This document shows, piece after piece, positions 35,965 to 44,130 of a stretch of 64,000 bases of DNA (position 1 is the first letter of the stretch; each line of letters begins with the position of its first letter). The stretch is from CAYFUF01 sp964346245 (GTDB lineage Bacteria > Bacillota > Clostridia > Tissierellales > Peptoniphilaceae). The notes beneath the pieces are model-generated. The model searched no databases and was not told the DNA's origin. It saw only the letters and a program-made list of their open reading frames with translations. The DNA is taken from NCBI GenBank assembly GCA_964346245.1, contig CAYFUF010000002.1, positions 1-64,000 on the forward strand. The letters run 5' to 3'. Both the position numbers and the translations under genes were made by a program.

Positions 35965-35973
35965 GGCGAATAC

Positions 35974-36019
35974 AAAAAAAGGCCCCCGAAGGTTTGACTC
36001 TTTTCACAAACCTTCGGGG
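35974..36019. terminator. Bidirectional terminator between convergent genes
   Basis: A 13-base perfect stem (CCCCGAAGGTTTG with its complement, 35984-35996 and 36007-36019). On the minus strand it ends in seven T; on the plus strand the T tract is weaker. It serves the DUF1667 gene and the thioesterase operon. Confidence 0.9.
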
Positions 36020-36041
36020 TCTTCCTATTCCTCAATGCATC

Positions 36042-36479
36042 CTATAGATCAGCAAAGCTCTCCCTAAGTGCCAAAATCACCGGATCATCCGTGTCTGGCA
36101 GCTCAATGCCATGCACAATGGACTGTCCATTCTCCGCGGTCACAAACTTCACCCCGCCGTGGGCTGCCGTCTCTCCAGTCGATAGGCTGACGACATCCGT
36201 GTAGATAATCGCGCTGGTCTTTCCTACCTTAACTAATTGGCAGCGAAGCTCCACCATCTCTCCCGGTTGAATGGGCTTAGTCATCAAGAAATCCATCACC
36301 TTCAAACAGTAAACTTGGCTGGGATTCTTAACGATCCTGCACATGCAAAGGAAGCTAGCTTCCACATGCCAATAGGCCATCTGGGGGGCAAACAGCGTAT
36401 CATGATGGTTCAGGTGGGCGGGTAGTACAATCTTTCTTGTAATCAGTGAATAGTCATCCATTGTATTCTTCAAGGTCAT
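36042..36479 (-). CDS. Hot-dog fold acyl-CoA thioesterase-like protein
   Basis: About 145 residues. The frame opens at 36560, but ATG 36479 has an AAAGGAGA site and lets the protein start in the usual place, overlapping the upstream gene by 26 bases. LPAHLNHHDTLFAPQMAYWHVEASFLCMCRI resembles the N-terminal helix region of YciA/BFIT-type acyl-CoA thioesterases (usual motif NhxgTLFGG). The following strands (DFLMTKPIQPGEMVELRCQLVKVGKTSAIIYTDV) fit the hot-dog sheet. The substrate is unknown. It is the last gene of the MocA operon. Confidence 0.75.
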   Translation of the reverse strand: MTLKNTMDDYSLITRKIVLPAHLNHHDTLFAPQMAYWHVEASFLCMCRIVKNPSQVYCLKVMDFLMTKPIQPGEMVELRCQLVKVGKTSAIIYTDVVSLSTGETAAHGGVKFVTAENGQSIVHGIELPDTDDPVILALRESFADL

Positions 36480-37068
36480 CTCGTTGGGTCTCCTTTTGCA
36501 TATGCTCATAATCATCTTTTGTATCCATATCTTTGTAGATATAGGGGTTAGCGACTTCAATAAACTTCACCTTGTCAGGTTTCTGGGCTAAGGCCCCTTT
36601 CATGCCCGATGGGCCCTTATAGTCCAGCAAGCTGGCAAACATGGTGGCTGCGATACGGACAGGATGCCCTTGCTTGCCCTCGTTGATCGGAAAGACGATC
36701 TCCGCATGGGATTTAGCAACCTGCCTGATGGTCTCTACATCGATCAGAGGTAAGTCGACGGGTGAAAAGAGGATGGCATCAAAGCCTAAGCTTTCCGCCT
36801 CCTTGATACCAAGTTTGGCAGAGTCCATCATCTCTGTTCTAGCATACGCCTCATTCTTCACCAAATGAACATGAGGATAGTCAGCTAGAACTTCCTGTAT
36901 TTCACCAGCCTTATGCCCTACCACGATGATAAAATCTGTTATGCCTGCCTCCTGGAACTTATCCAGCAGGTAGACGATAGCCGGTTTGCCTCCAAAAGGC
37001 AGGAGGGGCTTGAAATCACCCATACGGCTGGACAAGCCCGCCGCCAGAATCATTGCCGCTTGCTTCAT
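36454..37068 (-). CDS. MocA/MobA-like nucleotidyltransferase, probable molybdopterin cytidylyltransferase
   Basis: A 204-residue NTP-transferase. The N-terminal signature ILAAGLSSRMGDFKPLLPFGGKP (residues 8-30) is the nucleotide-binding loop of the MobA/MocA group, followed by the metal-binding region FSPVDLPLID near residue 103. MocA adds CMP to molybdopterin, making the dinucleotide cofactor used by xanthine-dehydrogenase-type enzymes such as the one at 54350-58172. It overlaps the histidine-phosphatase/HD gene by 4 bases, and these two often travel together in anaerobes with molybdenum hydroxylases. The cofactor role is inferred from family and context. Confidence 0.82.
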   Translation of the reverse strand: MKQAAMILAAGLSSRMGDFKPLLPFGGKPAIVYLLDKFQEAGITDFIIVVGHKAGEIQEVLADYPHVHLVKNEAYARTEMMDSAKLGIKEAESLGFDAILFSPVDLPLIDVETIRQVAKSHAEIVFPINEGKQGHPVRIAATMFASLLDYKGPSGMKGALAQKPDKVKFIEVANPYIYKDMDTKDDYEHMQKETQRDDLEEYNG

Positions 37069-38186
37069 TGCCTCGTCCTTCCCTTAAACTCTTCTTCGAT
37101 GGCTTGCAAACCAGGCCGGCCTAGAAGTTTCTCCAACAGACCGTGAACGACATAGGCTGTTCGCAACCTGCGGTAATAACTCTCCATAGCTGGTCTGCTC
37201 GATCCAGCCTGGTCTATCTTTTCCTTAGCAGCTTGGAATCTTTCCTCAATACTAACCAGCCGATCATCCTTGATTCGCTTATCCGCATAGAATAGAATTG
37301 CCTCATTATCCAAATGAAGAGGATTTTTCAAATTGTCCTGGGCTTCAATCAGTGAAGCCACTTGGGGGTAACCCTCTCTGCGCAGGATGTTTGCCCCATC
37401 CTCTACATGAAACTTGCTGGTCTTCGAAATATCATGCAGGAGGGCGCCTATCTCCAGAAGGCCCAGATTAAGCTGATGACTAGTAGCCTTTTCAGCCACC
37501 CTATTGACCTCCCGCCCGAGCCCGATTGCAAAGGCAGCCACCGCTTGCCCATGCTTATACACTCTATCCGGCATAGCATAGTGCTTAGCGATCCGCTTTG
37601 CCTTGTCCAAGCTGGGATAAGCTTGTGGCATCAAGCCGACCGACTCTACCTGAAAAGCATCCCCGTCCCTAGTCAAGGTGCTGATACTCCCATAACTCTG
37701 GGGAAGGCTTCTGGAAATATCCAAAGGGATACCCAGCAAATCAGCTAAGAAGATGGTAATCATGGAAGCGTGGCTGACTACGACCGCATCCTTGTCGCCG
37801 CTTGCCTGAACAACCTGCTGCATTGCCCTTGTCATCCGGTCTAAAGCTTGAAGGCGAGTTTCCCCTCCTTGGGGTTCTGATGCTAATTCCTTTTTGATTT
37901 CTCTCAGGGGCTGATTTTCCCAAACCCCCATATCCATCTCTTGCAGGTCGTCTAGGATGATGACGGAACTCTTGGAATCGGCCAAAATCTCCGCTGTCTC
38001 CTTCGCCCTCAACAGAGGGCTGACGAAGATGCTAAAACCTTCCAGGCCCTTGAAATAAGCCTTGGCCTCTTTGGCTTCAGCCCTGCCCTCTGCACTCAAG
38101 GTAAGGTCTGTACGCCCGATACAGCGGCGGATACCGCCATCAAAGCTAACCTGCCCATGACGCATGAGATAAATGTTCTTTTTCAT
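37065..38186 (-). CDS. Histidine phosphatase - HD domain fusion protein
   Basis: A 373-residue two-domain protein. Residues 1-185 form a histidine phosphatase: LMRHGQVSF with the catalytic His, SPLLRAKETAEI, and VVSHAS with the second His. Residues 195-373 form an HD phosphohydrolase domain with GALLHDISKTSKFHVEDGANILRREGY. Such proteins are found beside MocA-like nucleotidyltransferases, sometimes as separate genes. The job may be clearing nucleotide or pterin phosphates in cofactor handling, but I know of no proven function. It overlaps the MocA-like gene by 4 bases and starts 13 bases after the methyltransferase gene. Confidence 0.85.
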   Translation of the reverse strand: MKKNIYLMRHGQVSFDGGIRRCIGRTDLTLSAEGRAEAKEAKAYFKGLEGFSIFVSPLLRAKETAEILADSKSSVIILDDLQEMDMGVWENQPLREIKKELASEPQGGETRLQALDRMTRAMQQVVQASGDKDAVVVSHASMITIFLADLLGIPLDISRSLPQSYGSISTLTRDGDAFQVESVGLMPQAYPSLDKAKRIAKHYAMPDRVYKHGQAVAAFAIGLGREVNRVAEKATSHQLNLGLLEIGALLHDISKTSKFHVEDGANILRREGYPQVASLIEAQDNLKNPLHLDNEAILFYADKRIKDDRLVSIEERFQAAKEKIDQAGSSRPAMESYYRRLRTAYVVHGLLEKLLGRPGLQAIEEEFKGRTRQ

Positions 38187-38199
38187 TCCCTATCCTATC

Positions 38200-39045
38200 C
38201 TAATTCTTTACAATCACACAGGCCCCGTGGATATCGACCAGCGGAAGGACCATTATCTCCATTTCCTCACAGTAGCTATCAACGGCTTGTTTTACCCCTT
38301 CATACTGCATGCTGTTATAATCATCAATGATGATGACGCCCCCCTTAACCATACGGGGATAAAAGTAGCTCAGCCCCTCGTAAGTTGGTTGGTAGAGGTC
38401 TACATCTAGACTAACCAAAGCAAAGTCTAGCTCATAGTTCGGTAGGGTGTCTGGAAAGAAGCCAGGATAAAAGAGCACCCTGTCCGGATGAGGCAACCTT
38501 GCCCGCACCTCCTCAAGGCTGGTTCCTGAGAAGTCCTGGAACTGTTTAATGCCTGGATTTTGCTCCTCCTCTACTTCCATATCTCTGAGATCAAATCCAT
38601 TGAAGGTATCAAAGAGGTGGAGGGTCCGGTCAGGAAACTGGCTATTGAGTTGAACTGCCAAGTCACCTTGGTAGACACCAAGCTCTGCAATGTCACCTTC
38701 CAGGTCTCTCTTCTTTATCTCTTCGATGACCAAGCGAACCTCGGCGAGCCGTAAATCATAGTTATACTTGTGCTGCTTAAGGTCTTGGGTTTCGCCGTCG
38801 TAGCCAAGCTCAAAAAGTACCTTACGGATAGCTAAGACCGCCTCCTCATTCAAGGTGGCAATGATGATAACATCCACATTCTCGTCCACAGCCCTCCTCG
38901 CGTTGTAGACAGGCAGACCATCAAAACCGGCCTTTTGCTTATTGACATCATTATCCGCATAGGCAACAAGCTGGACACCAGCTTTCAACCACTTCCTTAC
39001 CATTCGGCCTGCTTGGCCAGCCCCAAAAATAATCGCTCTTTTCAT
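38200..39045 (-). CDS. TylF/MycF-like methyltransferase with N-terminal nucleotide-binding domain
   Basis: 281 residues. The N-terminal 75 or so (RAIIFGAGQAGRMVRKWL...VVAYADND) look like the Rossmann segment seen at the front of sugar- and polyketide-tailoring proteins. The rest matches TylF/MycF methyltransferases: IAELGVYQGDLAVQLN, LHLFDTFNGF and the metal-site VSLDVDLYQPTYEGL with KGGVIIIDDYNS. Such enzymes O-methylate sugars or other small molecules using S-adenosylmethionine and Mg2+. It is the first gene of the operon leading to the MocA-like gene; a link with molybdenum cofactor is not obvious. Confidence 0.78.
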   Translation of the reverse strand: MKRAIIFGAGQAGRMVRKWLKAGVQLVAYADNDVNKQKAGFDGLPVYNARRAVDENVDVIIIATLNEEAVLAIRKVLFELGYDGETQDLKQHKYNYDLRLAEVRLVIEEIKKRDLEGDIAELGVYQGDLAVQLNSQFPDRTLHLFDTFNGFDLRDMEVEEEQNPGIKQFQDFSGTSLEEVRARLPHPDRVLFYPGFFPDTLPNYELDFALVSLDVDLYQPTYEGLSYFYPRMVKGGVIIIDDYNSMQYEGVKQAVDSYCEEMEIMVLPLVDIHGACVIVKN

Positions 39046-39219
39046 TGCACCCCTCCTTACGCACAGGCAACCTGCTATAAATCATAACATCTTTGTTATG
39101 AATTTTGAAAAAATATTGTAAATTAGTTTATCATTCCCGCTTAATTCGATAAAATAAGAAGAGAGCCACCAAGTAGGCAAACGTTTCTCCCCTTACGATT
39201 ATAATAGATTGGAAGTCCC

Positions 39220-40101
39220 ATGGATATAATAATGTTCGAACGCTTCAAGAAAGTCGCCGAAACTGAACACCTGACTAAGGCAGCCCAGCAACTCCACATG
39301 GCCCAACCCGCCCTCAGCAGGGCAATCGCCAAGCTAGAAGAAGACCTGGGTATCGAGCTCTTTGACCGGACCAATAGGCAGATGACTCTTAACCAATATG
39401 GCGCAATCGTCCTCCGCCACGTCAATATCATTCTGGAGGAGTTTGACAGCATGAAAAAGGAACTCAGAAACCAAAGCGGCCAGGAGAGTCACAGCGTCAA
39501 GCTTTCTTTATATGCTGCCTCCAAAATTCTGCCTGAGCTGATCAAACAATTTAACCGCAAGTATCCGAAAATTGGCTTGAAGATTAAACAGGAAGATATT
39601 GATACCTCCCCCAGGGTTGCTGATATTATCATCGATTCCTCGGCCACCCCTAACACGGCAGACAATGGCTTGACCTTGTTGGAAGAGGACATCCTTTTGG
39701 CACTGCCTAGTAACCACCCCCTGGCTGCCCAAGAAGAAATTAAACTCTGGGAAGCCTCCCATCTCGATTTCATCTGCCTGCCCAAAGGGAAAGGGCTCAG
39801 GGAGCTGACTGACCAATACTGTAAGCTGGCTGGCTTTACGCCCCATGTTGTCTTCGAATGCGACAGCCCTGAGATGACCCGGGAACTCATCTCCGTGGGT
39901 CTAGGCGCCGCCTTTATCCCCGCGGTGACCTGGGACGATGTCGCTTCCGAGAATGTGGTCCTAAAAAAAATCGCTAGCCCTCAATGCAAGCGCTACATTA
40001 ACCTCCGCTACCAGAAGTCCTCCTACATTACGACCGCTTCCATCCTCTTCCGGGACTTCACTAAGGCTTATTTCAAAGAGCTCAGTCAACGAGCAAAATA
40101 A
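39220..40101 (+). CDS. LysR family transcriptional regulator
   Basis: A 293-residue regulator. The N-terminal winged helix-turn-helix is complete (FERFKKVAETEHLTKAAQQLHMAQPALSRAIAKLEEDLGIELFDR, residues 6-50). A LysR substrate-binding domain follows, with VADIIIDSS, LPSNHPLA and GLGAAFIPAVTW. A perfect TATAAT at 39200-39205 places the transcript start only about 8 bases before the start codon. It diverges from the methyltransferase-MocA operon, 174 bases away, and may control it. The ligand is unknown. Confidence 0.92.
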   Translation: MDIIMFERFKKVAETEHLTKAAQQLHMAQPALSRAIAKLEEDLGIELFDRTNRQMTLNQYGAIVLRHVNIILEEFDSMKKELRNQSGQESHSVKLSLYAASKILPELIKQFNRKYPKIGLKIKQEDIDTSPRVADIIIDSSATPNTADNGLTLLEEDILLALPSNHPLAAQEEIKLWEASHLDFICLPKGKGLRELTDQYCKLAGFTPHVVFECDSPEMTRELISVGLGAAFIPAVTWDDVASENVVLKKIASPQCKRYINLRYQKSSYITTASILFRDFTKAYFKELSQRAK

Positions 40102-40120
40102 GTTGATAATCGATACAACA

Positions 40121-40167
40121 AAGGGGCAATGCAGCATGCTTTCATTCTGCAAGAGCCCCTTCTTTTT
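40121..40167. terminator. Terminator between convergent LysR and YczE-like genes
   Basis: AAGGGGC..GCAG pairs with CTGC..GCCCCTT, followed by CTTTTT on the plus strand. It overlaps the last codons of the YczE-like gene. Confidence 0.8.
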
Positions 40168-40852
40168 CATCTTCTTCTATTCTTTTGCCAGGTCCAGGTC
40201 TTGGTCTTCCGTTATCTGAATCCCCGTAATCTGTCCGCACATGCTTAATGACAAAACTCATAACGGGGCTAACGAGGACCAAGGAAGCAATCGTACCCAT
40301 TCCCCAGGCTGCACCGAGAAGGGCCCCCATCAGAACCTGGAAACCATCCAATGCCCAGCGACCGTAGACAATGGGAATATTGAACTTGCGGTCTAGCATG
40401 ATAGTCAGGCCGTCTATTGCCCCCGTTCCGTAATCTTGAGCTACATAGTAGCCCGTTCCAATGCCCGACAAGAGGGCTGCAACAAAGAGCATGACCACCT
40501 TCATGGGCAAACCCATTTCGGGAATCTGCAGGTGGTTGAATAGGGCCATCTGGCTGTCTATCGTCAAACTGAAGACCGCTGGGGCAAGCAAAGTTCCCAT
40601 GCCGATTAAGCCTGGAACCGTGAAGACAATGATAGCTAAAGAAATCAAATTAAGCACCGCATTGGCTTGACCTAAATTGATGCCTGTAGCAACAGAAAGC
40701 CCCTGCACTCCAGTAGATATGGGTGATGAACCCCAATCCAAATGCAAAAAGATGGCCGTTCCCGCTGTCGAAATGATAATCCCTAAAATCATCTTCAGCG
40801 TCCTAAGCCAGGCTTTATTCTTGACAAAATTTCCCTTTACTTTACTTAACAT
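40142..40852 (-). CDS. YczE/YyaS-like integral membrane protein
   Basis: 236 residues with about five membrane segments. GIIISTAGTAIFLHLDWGSSPI near residue 25 and GTGYYVAQDYGTGAIDGLTI near residue 130 are typical of the YczE/YyaS branch of the YitT-like superfamily. The C-terminal 35 residues are a highly charged cytoplasmic tail (GRPRPGPGKRIEEDEKE). The function is unknown. It is flanked by a convergent LysR gene and by the end of the catabolic island, and is probably monocistronic. Confidence 0.75.
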   Translation of the reverse strand: MLSKVKGNFVKNKAWLRTLKMILGIIISTAGTAIFLHLDWGSSPISTGVQGLSVATGINLGQANAVLNLISLAIIVFTVPGLIGMGTLLAPAVFSLTIDSQMALFNHLQIPEMGLPMKVVMLFVAALLSGIGTGYYVAQDYGTGAIDGLTIMLDRKFNIPIVYGRWALDGFQVLMGALLGAAWGMGTIASLVLVSPVMSFVIKHVRTDYGDSDNGRPRPGPGKRIEEDEKEGALAE

Positions 40853-40959
40853 AAGACCCTTTCCTATGTAGACTCAACGTCTTATCGCTAACCGCTCTTA
40901 CTTACTAATAACTATAAACCTTATCGAAACAAAAGCAAACCGGCCGCCCGACAACAAGC

Positions 40960-40986
40960 AAAAAGGACCAAGCCTAAACTTGATCC
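40960..40986 (-). terminator. Terminator at the end of the heterocycle catabolism island
   Basis: On the minus strand, GGATCAAG pairs with CTTGGTCC (one G-T pair), followed by five T. It is 47 bases past the stop of cyclase A. Confidence 0.8.
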
Positions 40987-41032
40987 CATTTGCAAGTTTC
41001 CTAACTGATTAGCCGTCGAGGCTAGCGTTCAA

Positions 41033-41848
41033 TTACTCTTCTTCGCCGCCGTCCGTATCAAAGGCAACGATTCTTGCCATCGACGATTCTCCACCCTCAA
41101 ACTTCAGTGGGAATACACCAATCAGAACTCTCTTATTCGACAACTTATCAATCTCTCCGCCGACGTTCTCTGCATGGATAATCTCCCATGGTTCTGGGAA
41201 GAGCATCGTATGCGTTGCTTGGTATACATCGGGCCATGGATAAAGCTCATCCAATCCCTTACCATACAGTTCCTTCAGCGTCTCATCAGCGATCTTTGCT
41301 TCGCCTGGCTCCCAATCACGAATCTTCGTGTTCATTGGGTGATCCATAGAACCAGCATCGATACCTAACCAGCGAATCTTCTTCTCTTTCGCCCAGTCAA
41401 TAAAGCTCATCGATGGACCTGGGTGGCGCAACATGTATCTTCTCTCATCAGCCTCTGGTTGATCCCAGCCGTACTTGTGGTAACCAGTATTAATGATTAA
41501 GATGTCGCCTTCCTTCACTTCCACTCTCTCTTCAATATCTTCTGGAGTGTAGATAGAGAAGTCTGAGGTAATATCTGACAAGTCGACGATTACACCGGGG
41601 TGAATCAACTTATCTAACTCTAATGACGCAATATCTCTACCAGATGTTACAAAGTGCATTGGACCATCCAAGTGAGTACCAACGTGATTAGATGTGGTGA
41701 GAAGCTGACCGTTCGCCCCGTTTGGAGCCAATCTCTTAAAGAACTTTATCTGCAGTGGCTCGTAGGTGGGCCATGGTGGTGTTAAATGACTCAAGTTTTG
41801 AGTCAGGTCATACATTTTTACTTTATCCCAGTTTTTTACTAAATCCAT
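41033..41848 (-). CDS. Cyclase-family metal-dependent hydrolase A
   Basis: A 271-residue protein of the cyclase family, which includes KynB (N-formylkynurenine formamidase) and isatin hydrolase; these Mn/Zn enzymes hydrolyse amide bonds, including ring amides. The metal signature HxGTHxDxPxH is complete (His55, His59, Asp61, His65), followed by GVIVDLSDI and EGDILIINTGYHKYG. It is a close paralogue of the gene at 43200-44003, over 80 percent identical by eye, differing most around residue 170 and at the C-terminus. A ring-opening role on barbiturate or a related compound is inferred from its neighbours: carbamate kinase, FdrA complex and molybdenum hydroxylase. Confidence 0.85.
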   Translation of the reverse strand: MDLVKNWDKVKMYDLTQNLSHLTPPWPTYEPLQIKFFKRLAPNGANGQLLTTSNHVGTHLDGPMHFVTSGRDIASLELDKLIHPGVIVDLSDITSDFSIYTPEDIEERVEVKEGDILIINTGYHKYGWDQPEADERRYMLRHPGPSMSFIDWAKEKKIRWLGIDAGSMDHPMNTKIRDWEPGEAKIADETLKELYGKGLDELYPWPDVYQATHTMLFPEPWEIIHAENVGGEIDKLSNKRVLIGVFPLKFEGGESSMARIVAFDTDGGEEE

Positions 41849-42055
41849 TATATCCTCCTAAGAATTGATGTTTTTACTTGCTGTGTGTGTTCGATGTTCG
41901 CTATCTGTATAGAGACTTCCTTGTCTTGGTCTTCGCGGAAGTCGTATTGTTTCGTACTATAATGTTACCCACGGCTAATACATCTAAACACATCCAGTTA
42001 GGATTGCTGGGATTTTTTAACTTTTTTTGCTTTCGGAAACAATAATCAGGAAAAC

Positions 42056-42991
42056 TTAGGAAATGATTGTTCCCGTTTCCCCTTTAATCGCTTTGGTCGC
42101 TCCCTCGAGAGAGGTGATGATTGCCTTGCGGCCTGCTTTCGACTCAACAAAGCGAATGCCTGCTTCTACCTTAGGCAGCATGGAACCTGGCGCAAAGTGG
42201 TCCTCTTCAATATATTGTTTCATTTCATCGACGCTAACATGCTCTAAATCCTTCTGTTCTGGTGTTCCAAAATTGATGGCAACATTATCTACGCCAGTCA
42301 ACATAACCAGAAGGTCTGCATCGATATCCTCAGCCAAGCGCTGGGATGCGTAATCCTTATCGATGACCGCTGCAATTCCCTTTAGGCCCTGCTCATCTTC
42401 AACGACAGGAATACCTCCACCACCTACCGTAATCACGATTGCATCATTATCGATCAAGGACTCAATGATGGGTAATTCCACGATGCGTTTAGGTTCTGGC
42501 GATGCCACTACCCGCCTATAACCACGGCCAGAATCCTCAACGACAGTGTAACCCTTCTCCTCTTCCAGCTTCTTCGCCTCTTCCTCACTGTAGAAAGGTC
42601 CGATGGGCTTGGTTGGATTATCGAAGCGAGGATCCTCCTTATCCACAACAACCTGGGTTAAAACCGTGGATACGGGCTTATCGATGCCTTTCGCTCTCAG
42701 CGCATTACCCATTGCCTGTTGCAGGTGGTAACCAATCATTCCCTGGCTCATTGCACCACACACATCAAAAGGCATAGCTGGGGTAACTTCGCTGGCAACC
42801 TCATTTTGAATGACGATGCGGCCAACCTGTGGTCCATTACCATGGGCAATCACCAGCGTATTCCCCTCTTCAACAATCTTGATCAAATGTTCTACCGTTT
42901 GTTCGACGACTTGCAACTGCTTTTCTGCAGTAGCCACACCTGAATTATCTTCCAGGGCATTTCCGCCTAAAGCGACTACAACTTTGGTCAT
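42056..42991 (-). CDS. arcC: Carbamate kinase
   Basis: Makes ATP from carbamoyl phosphate and ADP, releasing CO2 and ammonia. It has 311 residues, the normal length. Family segments include VVALGGNALE at the N-terminus, AHGNGPQVG near residue 50, the GGGGIPV loop near residue 193, AVIDKDYASQRLA, and FAPGSMLPKVEA near residue 267. No arginine deiminase or ornithine transcarbamylase gene is nearby. Its place in the fdrA-allG-allH cluster points to carbamoyl phosphate from that complex, as AllK does in E. coli allantoin use. It is therefore the ATP-yielding step of the island. Confidence 0.95.
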   Translation of the reverse strand: MTKVVVALGGNALEDNSGVATAEKQLQVVEQTVEHLIKIVEEGNTLVIAHGNGPQVGRIVIQNEVASEVTPAMPFDVCGAMSQGMIGYHLQQAMGNALRAKGIDKPVSTVLTQVVVDKEDPRFDNPTKPIGPFYSEEEAKKLEEEKGYTVVEDSGRGYRRVVASPEPKRIVELPIIESLIDNDAIVITVGGGGIPVVEDEQGLKGIAAVIDKDYASQRLAEDIDADLLVMLTGVDNVAINFGTPEQKDLEHVSVDEMKQYIEEDHFAPGSMLPKVEAGIRFVESKAGRKAIITSLEGATKAIKGETGTIIS

Positions 42992-43083
42992 AACAATCCT
43001 CCTCTTATTTTCTGGTTACTCTATTTTTACCTATTTCTCTTTATCTTATGCAAGGGACATCAACGGACAAAAAACAGAAATCG

Positions 43084-43111
43084 AAAAGGCTAGCAGCACT
43101 CGCCGCTAGCC
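43084..43111 (-). terminator. Intercistronic hairpin between cyclase B and carbamate kinase
   Basis: GGCTAGC pairs with GCTAGCC (43088-43094 and 43105-43111), followed by only four T on the minus strand. It is perhaps a partial terminator or an RNA-stabilising hairpin. Confidence 0.55.
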
Positions 43112-43199
43112 TCTCCCGATAGATGGTATCTTCGAGCAAGATTACTTCTTGAGCAAAGAGCTTATTGGGATACCGTCCTACATTTCGTAAGCACTGGGA

Positions 43200-44003
43200 T
43201 TATTCAGCGTTGTCAAAAGCTACTAGTCTTGCCATTGAAGATTCTCCGCCTTCGAACTTCAGTGGGAAGCAGCCTAGGATAACACGCTTGTTGGATAATT
43301 GGTCAATGTCGCCACCAACGCATTCCATGTGGATGATTTCCCATGGTTTAGGGAAGAGCATGGTGTGCATTGCTTGGTATACATCGGGCCATGGATAGAG
43401 CTCATCCAAACCCTTGCCATATAACTCTTTAAGAGTCTCATCACACTTCTTCGCTTCGCCTGGCTCCCAGTCACGAATCTTGGTGTTCATTGGGTGATCA
43501 GCAGAACCGCAGTCTACAGCGATGTAGCGTAATTTCTTCTCACGTGCCCAGTCAACGAAGTCCATAGATGGGCCTGGGTGACGAAGCATGTATCTTCTCT
43601 CATCAGCTTCTGGTTGATCCCAACCATACTTGTGGTAACCAGTGTTGATAACTAGAATGTCGCCTTCTTTAACCTCTACGCGCTCTTCGATATCTTCTGG
43701 TGTGTAGATAGAGAAGTCGGAAGTGATATCAGAGATATCAACTACAACACCCTCATGAACTAGCTTGTCTAGTTCCAAAGAAGCGATGTCGCGGCCAGCT
43801 GTATCGAAGTGCATTGGACCGTCAAGGTGAGTACCAACGTGGTTAGAGGTGGTCAGCAGTTGTCCGTTAGCGCCGTTTGGAGCCAATCTCTTGAAGAATT
43901 TGATTTGGAGTGGTTCGTATGTAGGCCATGGTGGTGTCAAGTGACTTAGTGGGATAGTTAGGTCGTAAATTTTTACTTTGTTCCAGTCTTTAATAATGTC
44001 CAT
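43200..44003 (-). CDS. Cyclase-family metal-dependent hydrolase B
   Basis: A 267-residue paralogue of the gene at 41033-41848 with the same intact metal signature (His55, His59, Asp61, His65) and identical long stretches such as RLAPNGANGQLLTTSNHVG. It has Cys where cyclase A has other residues (VDCGSADHP against IDAGSMDHP; MECVGGD against AENVGGE). The pair may split substrates, for example the rings from uracil and thymine, or two successive hydrolyses; this is inference. It lies directly after allG, with a hairpin between, and before carbamate kinase. A clean AGGAGG-type site precedes the ATG. Confidence 0.85.
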   Translation of the reverse strand: MDIIKDWNKVKIYDLTIPLSHLTPPWPTYEPLQIKFFKRLAPNGANGQLLTTSNHVGTHLDGPMHFDTAGRDIASLELDKLVHEGVVVDISDITSDFSIYTPEDIEERVEVKEGDILVINTGYHKYGWDQPEADERRYMLRHPGPSMDFVDWAREKKLRYIAVDCGSADHPMNTKIRDWEPGEAKKCDETLKELYGKGLDELYPWPDVYQAMHTMLFPKPWEIIHMECVGGDIDQLSNKRVILGCFPLKFEGGESSMARLVAFDNAE

Positions 44004-44082
44004 TTGTTCCTCCTAAATATATTTTACGTGAAGATGGATTCTTCACTTCCAACCTTAGTGATTTTTCTAATCATAAAGGTCC

Positions 44083-44120
44083 GAGGAAAAGCAAAACCAT
44101 CAATTGATTTTGCTTTCCTC
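44083..44120 (-). terminator. Intercistronic hairpin after allG
   Basis: GAGGAAA.GCAAAA pairs with TTTTGCTTTTCCTC (44083-44096 and 44108-44120, one bulge). No T run follows on the minus strand, so it may stabilise mRNA or lower downstream expression rather than terminate. Confidence 0.55.
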
Positions 44121-44130
44121 CAAACCCCTT

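Noticed and set aside
42056..42991. Carbamate kinase as part of an arginine deiminase operon
   Set aside because: No arcA, arcB or arcD lies near it, and its neighbours make carbamoyl phosphate by another route.
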